Assembly: GCF_001456955.1 (NCBI RefSeq)
Contig: NZ_KQ758476.1
Span: 1 to 64,000 of the forward strand
Length of the DNA: 64,000 bases
From: Microbacterium enclense
Lineage (GTDB): Bacteria; Actinomycetota; Actinomycetes; Actinomycetales; Microbacteriaceae
Direction: 5' to 3'
Shown: positions 8,430 through 16,464 of the stretch, piece after piece
How the letters are laid out: the number at the start of each line of letters is the position of its first letter
Position numbering within the stretch: the first letter of the stretch is position 1
Translations under genes and position numbers: made by a program
The notes under the pieces: generated by a model
What the model saw: only the letters and a program-made list of their open reading frames with translations
What the model was told of the DNA's origin: nothing
Database searches by the model: none

Positions 8430-9126
8430 CGGCGGAAACGTGCTCGGAGGAGTCGTCGTCGACGAGGAGCAGGGCACGCAGCTGATCGACGTCGCCGACC
8501 GCGGCCTGGGCGCCCTCGGCTTCATGGGGCCAGCTGAAACCCCAGCGCACGAAGATCACCGGCACTCCGGCATCCTGACCGCCCTCGACATCATGATGCC
8601 GATCTCCGATCAAGACGGGTCGCGAGGTGTCGGCGCCGGCGGCCTCGAGCCGGCGCAGCGCTTCGCGCACGATGTCGGCCTTGGAGCTCAGTGTGCGCTC
8701 GTCGAGGGAGGCGCCGACCGTCGCCTCGAGGGCGGGGGCGAGACCGAAGTGGTCCATGAGCGCGACGACCTGCACCTCCGGCTTCGAGCTCGCGGTCGAC
8801 TGCGGCACCCCGGCCGCGTGCAGTTCGTGCACCAGGTCGCCGACCCCGGGGTAGAGCTGCGCGCTGACGGTGTAGCCCTCGCTCTTGTTGAGGCCGCGGT
8901 AGAAGGCGACGGCCTCGACGGCCTGCTCGGCTGTCATGCCGACGTTCACCTGGAACGACTCGAACATGGGCGGACCGATCCAGCGCGACAGCTCGCCGCG
9001 CGTCGGGGGCGTGCGCCCGAAGTGGTTCAGCGTGGTCGTCAGGCGGCGGAGGATCCCCTCGGACGCGTCGACGAGGGTTCCGTCGACGTCCCACAGGACG
9101 CACGAGAAGGGAGAGCGTTCGGGCAT
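8422..9126 (-). CDS. HAD-superfamily phosphatase (phosphoglycolate phosphatase-like)
   Basis: A 234-residue enzyme of the HAD class with a helical cap. Motif I is WDVDGTLVD (nucleophile Asp13, acid/base Asp15), motif II the Ser in TASSKPEVQ, and motif III/IV LIGDRHHDVEGG. It hydrolyses a phosphate monoester through an aspartyl-phosphate intermediate; phosphoglycolate or a nucleotide monophosphate would be typical substrates. It overlaps the downstream coiled-coil gene by 8 bases, suggesting co-transcription. Confidence 0.88.
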   Translation of the reverse strand: MPERSPFSCVLWDVDGTLVDASEGILRRLTTTLNHFGRTPPTRGELSRWIGPPMFESFQVNVGMTAEQAVEAVAFYRGLNKSEGYTVSAQLYPGVGDLVHELHAAGVPQSTASSKPEVQVVALMDHFGLAPALEATVGASLDERTLSSKADIVREALRRLEAAGADTSRPVLIGDRHHDVEGGQDAGVPVIFVRWGFSWPHEAEGAQAAVGDVDQLRALLLVDDDSSEHVSAGA

Positions 9127-9241
9127 GCGTCCACGCTACCGGGGCGGCATCGCGGCGGGTCGACCGGATGCCGTGCGCAGACCCCTCGACCGCCTCAGGC
9201 CGAGGCGCAAGCGTCGGTCTCCGCCGATATTCGGTGCGTGC

Positions 9242-9940
9242 TCAGAACAGTCGCGGTGCGCCGGACTGCACGCCCTTCATCTCCTCGTAGTCGAGGGTGA
9301 GGCAGCGGATGCCGCGGTCGGTGGCCAGCACGCGCGCCTGCGGCTTGATCTCCTGTGCGGCGTAGACGCCGGTGACCGGGGCGAGCAGGGGGTCGCGGTT
9401 GAGCAGTTCGAGGTAGCGCGTGAGCTGCTCGACGCCGTCGATGTCGCCGCGACGTTTGACCTCGATCGCCACGGTGCCGGGGCCGTCGTCGTTGCGCAGC
9501 AGCAGGTCGACCGGGCCGATGGCGGTGGGGTACTCGCGGCGGACCAGCGTGAGGTTCTCGCCGACGACCGACACCTGCTCGGCGAGCAGCCGCTGCAGGT
9601 CGGCCTCGACGCCGTCTTTGATGAGACCGGGGTCGACGCCCAGGTCGTGCGCGGTGTCGTGGATGATCTCGTGGATGCGCACCAGCAACGCGTCACCCGT
9701 CTTCGCGTGCGTGACGCGCCAGCGCTCAATCACGCCGTCTTCGACGTCGACCTCGTCGGGCTGCTCGAGGGTGAGCGAGCACGGCGGGCTCATCCAGTTC
9801 AGCGGCTTGTACGATCCGCCGTCGGAGTGCACCAACAGGCTGCCGTCACCCTTGTGCACGAGCAGGCGGGTGGCGAGGGGCAGATGCGCGTTGAGGCGGC
9901 CGGTGTAGTCGACGGAGCAACGGGCGATGACGAGACGCAC
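9242..9940 (-). CDS. nucS: Endonuclease NucS (mismatch-specific, EndoMS)
   Basis: A 232-residue protein matching NucS along its length: start [20 protein letters not shown], a central WMSPP segment, and a C-terminal nuclease core with the Asp in IGPVDLLLR, the IEVKRR motif and [12 protein letters not shown]. In actinobacteria, which lack MutS/MutL, NucS cuts mismatched DNA and provides mismatch repair. The GTG start matches the conserved N-terminus; a longer open frame upstream is non-coding. Confidence 0.95.
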   Translation of the reverse strand: MRLVIARCSVDYTGRLNAHLPLATRLLVHKGDGSLLVHSDGGSYKPLNWMSPPCSLTLEQPDEVDVEDGVIERWRVTHAKTGDALLVRIHEIIHDTAHDLGVDPGLIKDGVEADLQRLLAEQVSVVGENLTLVRREYPTAIGPVDLLLRNDDGPGTVAIEVKRRGDIDGVEQLTRYLELLNRDPLLAPVTGVYAAQEIKPQARVLATDRGIRCLTLDYEEMKGVQSGAPRLF

Positions 9941-10022
9941 CGACCCATTGTCCCAGGAGTCGCGGCGCGTCGATGCCGTTGCCCGGGCGGGGCACGTCGT
10001 CAACCCGATCAGCCTCTCGCGG

Positions 10023-10601
10023 TCAGTACTCCCCGCCCGGCCAGACGTCTTCCGGCAGGACGAAGCAGGGAGAGAACGACAAGATCTGCACGAAAGTCTT
10101 GTCAACGGAGAGGGCCACGAGGTACCCCTGACCGTCGTCACCGACGACGTGTGCCCGAGGTTGACCATCAGTCGTCGAATCGGTCTTCGTTCGGTACGAG
10201 TCGCGGCCGTCGTATGTGCGCGCAATCGCATTCACAACGGCCGCACCGTCGTAGGTGCCGTCAGAGCTCAGCACGACCTTCGTCTGCCCGGACCACTGGT
10301 AGGCGCCCTCCTCACTGCACGACATGAGCACCCCGGTCGGGTTCTGTTGGACGGCAGAGACCTGGGCGGCGGGGACGAAGTCCGCCAGCGCGACCTCCAT
10401 GCCCTGGGCCACGCCTTTCGCTTCGTCGAGACTGAGGGATTTGTTCACCGAGGCGTCTCCTATTGAAGGGCTGCAGCCCGTGATAGTGACTGCGCACGCC
10501 GCAAGAACAGCGAGACCACGGCAAAGTCGTATCGATTCAACCTCCGGGAATCGTGTGGCCACGGATCGTCTGATGGTTTGAGTCCCGGCTGTCATGGACA
10601 T
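10023..10601 (-). CDS. Lipoprotein, third paralogue of the 10023-11710 set
   Basis: A 192-residue predicted lipoprotein with hydrophobic segment [14 protein letters not shown] and lipobox ITGC. The mature part shares with the next two genes the blocks KSLSLDEAK, the Cys before a YQWSG motif, [14 protein letters not shown] and [10 protein letters not shown]. Two conserved Cys besides the lipobox probably form a disulfide. The N-region ahead of the hydrophobic stretch is long, so the true start may be internal. It is last in a five-gene minus-strand cassette. No known family was recognised; an immunity role is inferred from context. Confidence 0.75.
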   Translation of the reverse strand: MSMTAGTQTIRRSVATRFPEVESIRLCRGLAVLAACAVTITGCSPSIGDASVNKSLSLDEAKGVAQGMEVALADFVPAAQVSAVQQNPTGVLMSCSEEGAYQWSGQTKVVLSSDGTYDGAAVVNAIARTYDGRDSYRTKTDSTTDGQPRAHVVGDDGQGYLVALSVDKTFVQILSFSPCFVLPEDVWPGGEY

Positions 10602-10631
10602 CTCTCGCGCTGGGCTGGGTGCACGGGGGAC

Positions 10632-11132
10632 TCAGTACTGCTTGCTCGGTGACATCCCGTCAGGCAGGACGAAGCACGGGGAGAACGAAAGGATCTGTAC
10701 GGCGGTCCGATCGGTGTTTTCGTTCACAAGATAGCCGGCCCCGAATTCTCCCAAGACGTGCACGCCTGGTTGCCCGTCGATGGTGGGGGCTGGTTCCGTC
10801 CGGAAACCGTCCCCGTTTCCGAAAGCCGCGGTTATCGCATCTACGAGTCCCTGTGGGTCGACCGATGCTCCGTCCCTGTAGGTGACATCTGTTCGTCCTG
10901 ACCATTGGTAGCCACGCTCCCGATCGCAGGAGAGTAAGAAACCGGACGGTCGTTGTTCGATCGACGCGATCGACTCGCTTGGCACGTAGCTTGCTAGTTC
11001 ACTCTCCATCTCTTGAGCGGTCGCTTTAGCGGCGTTCAGAGTCAGCGACTTGTCGGTGCCGCCAGGTGTCGTGTCATCAGCACAACCGCTCAGGGCTGCC
11101 AGCAGAACCATGGAGGTCGTGAGAGTTGTCAT
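10632..11132 (-). CDS. Lipoprotein, second paralogue
   Basis: A 166-residue lipoprotein with a short signal (MTTLTTSMVLLAALSGC, lipobox LSGC). It keeps the same blocks as its neighbours: KSLTLNAAKATAQEME, SGFLLSC, YQWSGRTDV, DGQPGVHVLG, GYLV and [11 protein letters not shown]. It is separated by 30 bases from the third copy and by 62 bases from the first. By eye the three copies have diverged well beyond recent duplication, so each may have its own specificity. Function unknown. Confidence 0.78.
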   Translation of the reverse strand: MTTLTTSMVLLAALSGCADDTTPGGTDKSLTLNAAKATAQEMESELASYVPSESIASIEQRPSGFLLSCDRERGYQWSGRTDVTYRDGASVDPQGLVDAITAAFGNGDGFRTEPAPTIDGQPGVHVLGEFGAGYLVNENTDRTAVQILSFSPCFVLPDGMSPSKQY

Positions 11133-11194
11133 CGAGCGCCTCCAGGATGTCTCGTTTGTCGAGGAGGGAGGCGAACACTCCCCATACCGAATAC

Positions 11195-11710
11195 TCAATA
11201 CGAGCCGCCCGGCGACAACCCCTCCTGCAGTTCGAAGCACGGAGAGAAGGATGCAATGCGGACGCCGGCACGGTCCGGGTCTTCGGAAACCAAGTATCCC
11301 GCGCTGTCAGGCCCGACGATGTGGGCTCTCGGTTCGCCGTCCGAAGTCTGCTCGACGGCTGCGACGAACGAATTCCTCCCGTCGTAGGCGGCGACGATCT
11401 CGGATGTCAGCGCTTTCGCGTCGACGCGTTTGCCCGGCGCGATGCGAACCGTCGTCGCGCCCGTCCACTGGTATGACCCGTCGGCACGACACCGGAGCAG
11501 GACGCCGGAGGGGCGCTGGTCCACGGAAACCACGATATCCGGGGGGATGAAAGCCGCGAGCTCCGTCTCGACGCTTTGTGCGACTGCCTTCGCTTCTTCG
11601 ACCGTAAGGGACTGGTTCACATCGGATCCTTCGTCGTGGGTACCGCAGCCCGCCAGCGTCAGGGCGAGGATGGCTGGGATCAGGAGTGTCGGGAGAGGCG
11701 GGCGGGTCAT
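11195..11710 (-). CDS. Lipoprotein, first paralogue, coupled to the hydrolase gene
   Basis: A 171-residue lipoprotein (signal LLIPAILALTLAGC, lipobox LAGC). The mature sequence has the shared blocks QSLTVEEAKAVAQ, SGVLLRC, YQWTGATTV, DGEPRAHIVG, GYLVSEDPD and IASFSPCFEL. Its ATG overlaps the stop of the hydrolase gene as ATGA, so the two are translationally coupled and presumably made in proportion. This is the best candidate for a direct partner or immunity protein of the hydrolase; that role is inference. Confidence 0.8.
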   Translation of the reverse strand: MTRPPLPTLLIPAILALTLAGCGTHDEGSDVNQSLTVEEAKAVAQSVETELAAFIPPDIVVSVDQRPSGVLLRCRADGSYQWTGATTVRIAPGKRVDAKALTSEIVAAYDGRNSFVAAVEQTSDGEPRAHIVGPDSAGYLVSEDPDRAGVRIASFSPCFELQEGLSPGGSY

Positions 11711-13506
11711 TTGCGAACCTCGCGATAGATGTCTTCGAGCGCGGACTGGTTCTCCGCGTCTTGGCTTGCAATGAGGTTGTGGTTCTCGATTGGTGTCGTG
11801 GTCAGGGGGATGGAGAGCGGAGGTCGAGTCGAGAAGACCGCGGCATCCGAGCCGGCTCCTGAAGGCAGATATAGCGTGAAATCCCCGTCTCGGCCGTAAA
11901 GGTGTGAGGAGAATGACGAATCTCGGGTGGGGATGCGTCCGTCCCATACGACGCCAGCTCCTTGCGCGATCGAGAGCGCGTCGGTGTAACCCCAATGGAA
12001 GTACCGAGTGTCGGTGTTGGGCACCCAACCTGACGGCATCCCCGCTCCGGCCAATGAGTGCACCTGTGAGTATCTCGCACCGGCTACCTCGGAGGAAGTG
12101 ATTGCCGCGAGTCCCCATGAATGACCCATGGCGTCCTGCTGGGCGGATGCGGCTTGAGGTGACGCACAGAGAAGCTCGCGCTGAAATTCGGCTATGAGAC
12201 GACCTGATGCCTGTGCGGCCGACTCGTCATTCGCTTCCAGAATGCGCCCCAGGTTCGCTTGACCACTGCCCGCATCTTCACCTGGGAATGGTCCCTCTTT
12301 CCAGACGAATGTGGTCACTCGAGAATCATTGGTCTGCAGCCAGCGCCCCACCTGCTGCACCTCGTCGCCGTAGAAACTGTGAACGCTCGTGAATGTGCCG
12401 GGCACGTACGTGATGACGTCGGTCGTCGTGCCGTCGAGGGTTCCGATCATCTCGATGATGCTCTGCGAGTCGGGTTCATACAGGTAGAGCTGGACATCGC
12501 CATCGGCGGCGCGCTGAAGATAGTCGCGTTGCTTGCGGAGGCGTTCGATTGCGGCTCGCCTCTCAGCGCTGGCAGCGGCCGGTTCTCCGCTTCGACCGGC
12601 TTCTTCGAGTCGCCGGATCTCGGCGTCGACGGCGCGAGCGCGCGTGTGTGCGTTCAGGGCATTCGCTGCGACGCGGCTCACCGGGGGAACGCCGCCAAGC
12701 GAACCCACGATCAACGGTGCACCGAAAATCAAAGCTTCGAGCGATCGAGGGTTCTCAGTTGCTCGTCCAATCCACCATGTGTTCACCGCCGCGGCATCCG
12801 GCGGACTCTCCAGCAGCAGACGGCGCCAATCATCGTGCAGCGCCAGAAGGGCGCGAGCGTCGTCGGCCGTTCCGGCGCTGAGTTTCTCGAGGATCGCGAA
12901 ACCGACGTCGTTCGCCACCGCGTCGTACTCCGCTGCCCACGCGGACATGGATCGTGTTGTCGCACCCGCGGGGTCCGCGTTCAGCAGAAACACATCGGGT
13001 CGACCGATGGATGCCAGGTCGCCGCGCGCTTCTTCGATCGCGGTGTCGCGCAGCGTGCGCACGGCTAGGCATTCGCTGAGGAGCGTCTGGTTGCGGATGA
13101 ACTGCCCGGGTCCCCACGTGTCGCCGGTGCTTCCCAGACCAGTGTCGTCTGAGGTCGCTCGAAACCGGCGGACGGCGTCGCGAAAGGTCTCGATCTCGTC
13201 TCGCAGGGACCTCTCTTGCTCGCGTGCCAGCGCGAGGTGGTCGGCGAGTTGAGCCATGATCGTCGCGACACGCTTCGTGGTTGCGGCGAAGTCATCGGCC
13301 GCTCGAGGCACGACGGACATGCGGGAGAGCAGTTCCCCGGCCTCGGGAGCCCGGTAGTCCAGATGCAGCGTGCTCCATCTCGTCGTCAGGCGCTCGGACG
13401 AATCCGAGACGGAGTCGGCGTACCGACGGAGGGACGCCGCGACGGATGAGAGGGCAACGGGGTCGATCGCCACCGAGGGGACGTCGGAGAGAGATACGAG
13501 CGTCAT
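11707..13506 (-). CDS. Helical WXG/LXG-like N-terminus with DUF1023-like alpha/beta-hydrolase
   Basis: A 599-residue protein with no signal peptide. The first 110 residues are helical and resemble WXG100/LXG-type export domains (LRRYADSVSDSSERL and a following RWSTLHLDY). A middle helical region leads to a hydrolase core like the actinobacterial DUF1023 family: VITYVPGTFTSVHSF near 365 (oxyanion strand) and GHSWG near 460-464, the GXSXG nucleophile elbow. An Asp (NTDTRYFHWGYTD) and a His (SSHLYGRDGDF) downstream could complete the triad. It overlaps both its upstream and downstream genes by 4 bases (ATGA). A secreted esterase or lipase effector is plausible, but a housekeeping hydrolase is not excluded. 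Confidence 0.78.
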   Translation of the reverse strand: MTLVSLSDVPSVAIDPVALSSVAASLRRYADSVSDSSERLTTRWSTLHLDYRAPEAGELLSRMSVVPRAADDFAATTKRVATIMAQLADHLALAREQERSLRDEIETFRDAVRRFRATSDDTGLGSTGDTWGPGQFIRNQTLLSECLAVRTLRDTAIEEARGDLASIGRPDVFLLNADPAGATTRSMSAWAAEYDAVANDVGFAILEKLSAGTADDARALLALHDDWRRLLLESPPDAAAVNTWWIGRATENPRSLEALIFGAPLIVGSLGGVPPVSRVAANALNAHTRARAVDAEIRRLEEAGRSGEPAAASAERRAAIERLRKQRDYLQRAADGDVQLYLYEPDSQSIIEMIGTLDGTTTDVITYVPGTFTSVHSFYGDEVQQVGRWLQTNDSRVTTFVWKEGPFPGEDAGSGQANLGRILEANDESAAQASGRLIAEFQRELLCASPQAASAQQDAMGHSWGLAAITSSEVAGARYSQVHSLAGAGMPSGWVPNTDTRYFHWGYTDALSIAQGAGVVWDGRIPTRDSSFSSHLYGRDGDFTLYLPSGAGSDAAVFSTRPPLSIPLTTTPIENHNLIASQDAENQSALEDIYREVRK

Positions 13507-13865
13507 CGCAGCGTCGCCCCGAATCTCCCGGGGCCTGATGCACCTGGCGCGGTCGCGGCAGCGTCGGCTCTCGAGGTGGTCGCGGCCATGTCGTCGTCAG
13601 CCTGCACGTACGCGAGAGCGACGCGACCGGCAGCTGTGACGACAGCCCCGCCGTGCTGAACCGCGCGCGGGCCATTCTGTCGACGCTCTGAGGTCGCGCT
13701 GCCCAACGCGTGACTGAGATCCCTTTCAGCAGCGACGAGGTCTGCCAAACGGTCGAGGTCGGAGGCACTTCCGGTCACCGCTTGCCCGAGAACCTCGAGT
13801 TCCGTCGCGACGCCGTCGGTGGTCGAAATGAACCGCGCCACGTCGATCGAGTACTGCCCGCCCAT
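13503..13865 (-). CDS. Small helical WXG100-like partner protein
   Basis: A 120-residue protein without signal peptide or membrane helix. It is helical with an Ala/Gly/Pro-rich disordered tail (ATAPGASGPGRFGATLR). Size, helix content and position directly ahead of the hydrolase gene, with an ATGA overlap, are typical of ESAT-6/WXG100-like or DUF6507-like partners of type VII substrates. A WXG motif itself is not visible, so the family call is tentative. The ATG at MGGQYSIDV is chosen because the upstream extension looks non-coding. It is first in the five-gene cassette. Confidence 0.65.
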   Translation of the reverse strand: MGGQYSIDVARFISTTDGVATELEVLGQAVTGSASDLDRLADLVAAERDLSHALGSATSERRQNGPRAVQHGGAVVTAAGRVALAYVQADDDMAATTSRADAAATAPGASGPGRFGATLR

Positions 13866-14007
13866 ACGCAGAACGATAAACAGGGACACCGAGCGAACCC
13901 GTGGTTCCGCGCAGATCTGTGGATAAATCACCACTCTCGTGGCGGTCGATCACCAGCTACGGCAGCGCGTCTCGATCTGCCGCGCCGGCTCCGGGGGCGG
14001 GTCGGAT

Positions 14008-15246
14008 TCAGTCGCGCCGCGCCGGCTCCTTCGCGGCTTCGGTCACAGTTAGAGGCTTGGCGGCGCCCGAGAAGAGGCCGGATGCCACGATCAAGCCGAC
14101 CACGATCAGCAGGGTGTTGAGCAGGCCGATGTGGTCGCCGATCCAGCCGAGGATCGGCGGGCCGCAGAGGAACGCGACGTACCCGATGGTGGCCGCGGCA
14201 GCCACCCGCGAGGCGGCCTTGGCGGGGTCGTCGGCGGCGGCGGACATGCCGATCGGGAAGCCGAGCGACGCTCCGAGACCCCAGAGCGCCGCGCCCACGA
14301 AGACGAGCGGTCCGAACGGGGCGAGGATGAACAGCAGCAGACCGGCCGCGGCCGTGCCGGCGAGCACGCGCAGCACGAGCACACGCCCGAACCGGTCGAC
14401 GACCGGACCGCCAACGATGCGCCCCGCGGTCATGGCGACCGAGAAGACGGCGAGTACCGCCGGGCCCGCTTCTTCGGGGGCACCGTGCCCGTAGACGACG
14501 GCGGAGGGCAGCCAGTCGTTCGCGCTGCCCTCGGCGAAGGCCATGCCGAGCATGATCACACCGAGCGTGTAGGTGCGCGGCTCGCGCCATGCCTGCATGG
14601 AGACGGCGAAGCGCTCGCGCCAGTGGGCGCGCTCCTCGGCGACCGGTGCGTCCATCGCGACCTCTGCGCGAGGCACGTTCGCCACCGAGACGAAGGCGAC
14701 GACGAGGATGACCGCTCCCATCGCGACGCAATGCGCCATGACCGGGATCCCCATGCTGACGGCGAGGAAGCCCAGACCGGCCCCGATGACGGTGCCGAAG
14801 CTGAAGAACGCGTGCAGCAGCGGCATGATCGTGCGACCGGTGGCCTTCTCGAGCGCGGCGCCTTCGACGTTCATCATCACGTCGACGGCGCCGTTGCCGA
14901 AGCCGAAGAGCGCGAGGCCGACGAGCGCGACGCCGAAGAGCTGCAGGGTGTCGGCGCCGAAGCCGATGATCGCCAGGCCGACTCCCACGAGCACGAGCGC
15001 GACCAGCATGCCCGAGCGGGCTCCGATGCGGGCCATGACGGCGGGGGCGATGGACAGCCCGATGATGGATGCCACGCCCATGCCGAGCAGGAGGAGCCCG
15101 ACGCCGGCGTTCTCGATGTCGAGCGACTCGCGGATCGCGGGCACGCGCGACGCCCATGTCGAGATGCTCAGACCGCTCGCGAGGAAGATCGCGCAGATCG
15201 CGATATGCCAGCGGACGAGCTGGGACCGGCTCAACGTGGTGTGCAT
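14008..15246 (-). CDS. MFS transporter
   Basis: A 412-residue, 12-helix major facilitator protein. N-terminal features include ASGLSISTWASRVPAIRESLDI and the loop MARIGARSGM; the second half contains AGRIVGGPVVDRFGRV. Transport direction and substrate are not evident. It is divergent from a LacI-family regulator, with two perfect LacI-type operators between them, so it is probably repressed by that regulator and may carry a sugar or related compound. The start MHTTLSRS lies just beyond the operators. Confidence 0.85.
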   Translation of the reverse strand: MHTTLSRSQLVRWHIAICAIFLASGLSISTWASRVPAIRESLDIENAGVGLLLLGMGVASIIGLSIAPAVMARIGARSGMLVALVLVGVGLAIIGFGADTLQLFGVALVGLALFGFGNGAVDVMMNVEGAALEKATGRTIMPLLHAFFSFGTVIGAGLGFLAVSMGIPVMAHCVAMGAVILVVAFVSVANVPRAEVAMDAPVAEERAHWRERFAVSMQAWREPRTYTLGVIMLGMAFAEGSANDWLPSAVVYGHGAPEEAGPAVLAVFSVAMTAGRIVGGPVVDRFGRVLVLRVLAGTAAAGLLLFILAPFGPLVFVGAALWGLGASLGFPIGMSAAADDPAKAASRVAAAATIGYVAFLCGPPILGWIGDHIGLLNTLLIVVGLIVASGLFSGAAKPLTVTEAAKEPARRD

Positions 15247-15260
15247 GGCGCCCACTCTAC

Positions 15261-15292
15261 CGAATCGATTCGACATCGATCGAATCGATTCG
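15261..15292. promoter_or_regulatory. Tandem LacI-family operators
   Basis: Two identical perfect 12-bp palindromes CGAATCGATTCG (15261-15272 and 15281-15292), centred 20 bp apart, lie between the divergent MFS and LacI genes. The core AATCGATT fits the AANCGNTT pattern of LacI-family sites. They probably mediate autoregulation and control of the transporter. Confidence 0.85.
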
Positions 15293-15324
15293 GAACTGGG
15301 CTCGGACGCGGGTAGCATCGCCCC

Positions 15325-16368
15325 GTGAGCATCCGTCGCGCGACCATCAGCGACGTCGCCCGTGAGGCCGGCGTCTCACCGTCGACCGCGTCGGTGGTCT
15401 TCAGCGGCAAGACGCCCACCTCCGAGGCGACCCGCGCGCGGGTGCTCGCCGCGGCAGAGGCCCTCGGCTACACGGGGCCCGACCCCCGCGCGGCGTCGCT
15501 GCGGCGGGGCCGCTCCGGCATCGTCGGCGTCGTCTTCGACCAGCACCTCGGTACGGCGTTCCTCGACCCGGTGACGACGCACATGATGGACGGTCTCGCC
15601 GACGGCGTCTCGCGGCTGGGCGCGGCCCTCCTCCTTCTGCGCGACGACGGTGTCACCGTGAGCGAGCCCTCGTTGCACACGGCTCCCATCGACGCCGCCG
15701 TGCTCATCGGCTGCAGCCCGCGCATGCGCGACTCGCTCGAGATCGTTCGAGCTCGTGGCATCCCCGTCGTGGTCGTCGAAGGCGATGCGGGCGACGGCAT
15801 CCCGCGGGTTCTGCTCGACAATGCCGAGGCGCAGCGCGAGGCCGCGCGTCACCTCGAAGCTCTCGGTCATCGCGACGTCGTCATCGTCACCCTGCCGATC
15901 GACGCGTCCCGGCGGCGCGGATGGATCGCCGATGACGCCATCGTCGGGGTCGATGTGACCGCCGATCGGCTGCGGGGAGCCAGAGAGGTGTTCCCTGACG
16001 CCCCCGCGCTCGCCGCGGCGACCAGCTCGATCGACGAGGGCGCCATCGCCGGGCGCACGATCTTCGCCGAGCGTCGGCCCACCGCGGTGATCGCCCAGAG
16101 CGATCTGCTCGCCGCCGGCGTCATCCGCGCCGCCGAGGAGGCGGGACTCCGCGTGCCGCACGACGTCAGCGTCACCGGCTTCGACGGCGTCGTCGTCGAC
16201 GGACTCGCCCCGCATGTCCTGACGACGCTCGTGCAACCGGCGACGGCGAAGGGGCGCGCCGCGGGCGAGGCGGTCGCGGCGATGCTCGAGGATGCGATGC
16301 CTTCGGGCCTCGATCTCGAGTGCGCCTTCCGGGCGGGTACGACGACGGCCGCGCCACGTAGCACATGA
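15325..16368 (+). CDS. LacI-family transcriptional regulator
   Basis: A 347-residue regulator: an N-terminal LacI helix-turn-helix (ATISDVAREAGVSPSTASVVFSG) with hinge helix, then a periplasmic-binding-protein-like effector domain containing ALGHRDVVIVTLP and the conserved VPHDVSVTGFDGV. The GTG start at 15325 matches the usual distance to the HTH. It probably represses the divergent MFS gene and itself through the two operators at 15261-15292. The effector, probably a sugar, is unknown. Confidence 0.9.
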   Translation: MSIRRATISDVAREAGVSPSTASVVFSGKTPTSEATRARVLAAAEALGYTGPDPRAASLRRGRSGIVGVVFDQHLGTAFLDPVTTHMMDGLADGVSRLGAALLLLRDDGVTVSEPSLHTAPIDAAVLIGCSPRMRDSLEIVRARGIPVVVVEGDAGDGIPRVLLDNAEAQREAARHLEALGHRDVVIVTLPIDASRRRGWIADDAIVGVDVTADRLRGAREVFPDAPALAAATSSIDEGAIAGRTIFAERRPTAVIAQSDLLAAGVIRAAEEAGLRVPHDVSVTGFDGVVVDGLAPHVLTTLVQPATAKGRAAGEAVAAMLEDAMPSGLDLECAFRAGTTTAAPRST

Positions 16369-16464
16369 GGGACGTGGGTACGGGAACTCTCATGCGCCGC
16401 ATAGAATAGGTTCGACACCCCGAGAGCCCGGGCAACCGCCCGTCGACCCCGAGGAGGCCCGCGC

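Noticed and set aside
4827..8537. A 1236-residue plus-strand open frame
   Set aside because: It is Arg/Gly/His-rich without any domain and lies opposite the DUF2156 and coiled-coil genes, whose proteins have clear features. Long antisense frames are normal at this GC content.
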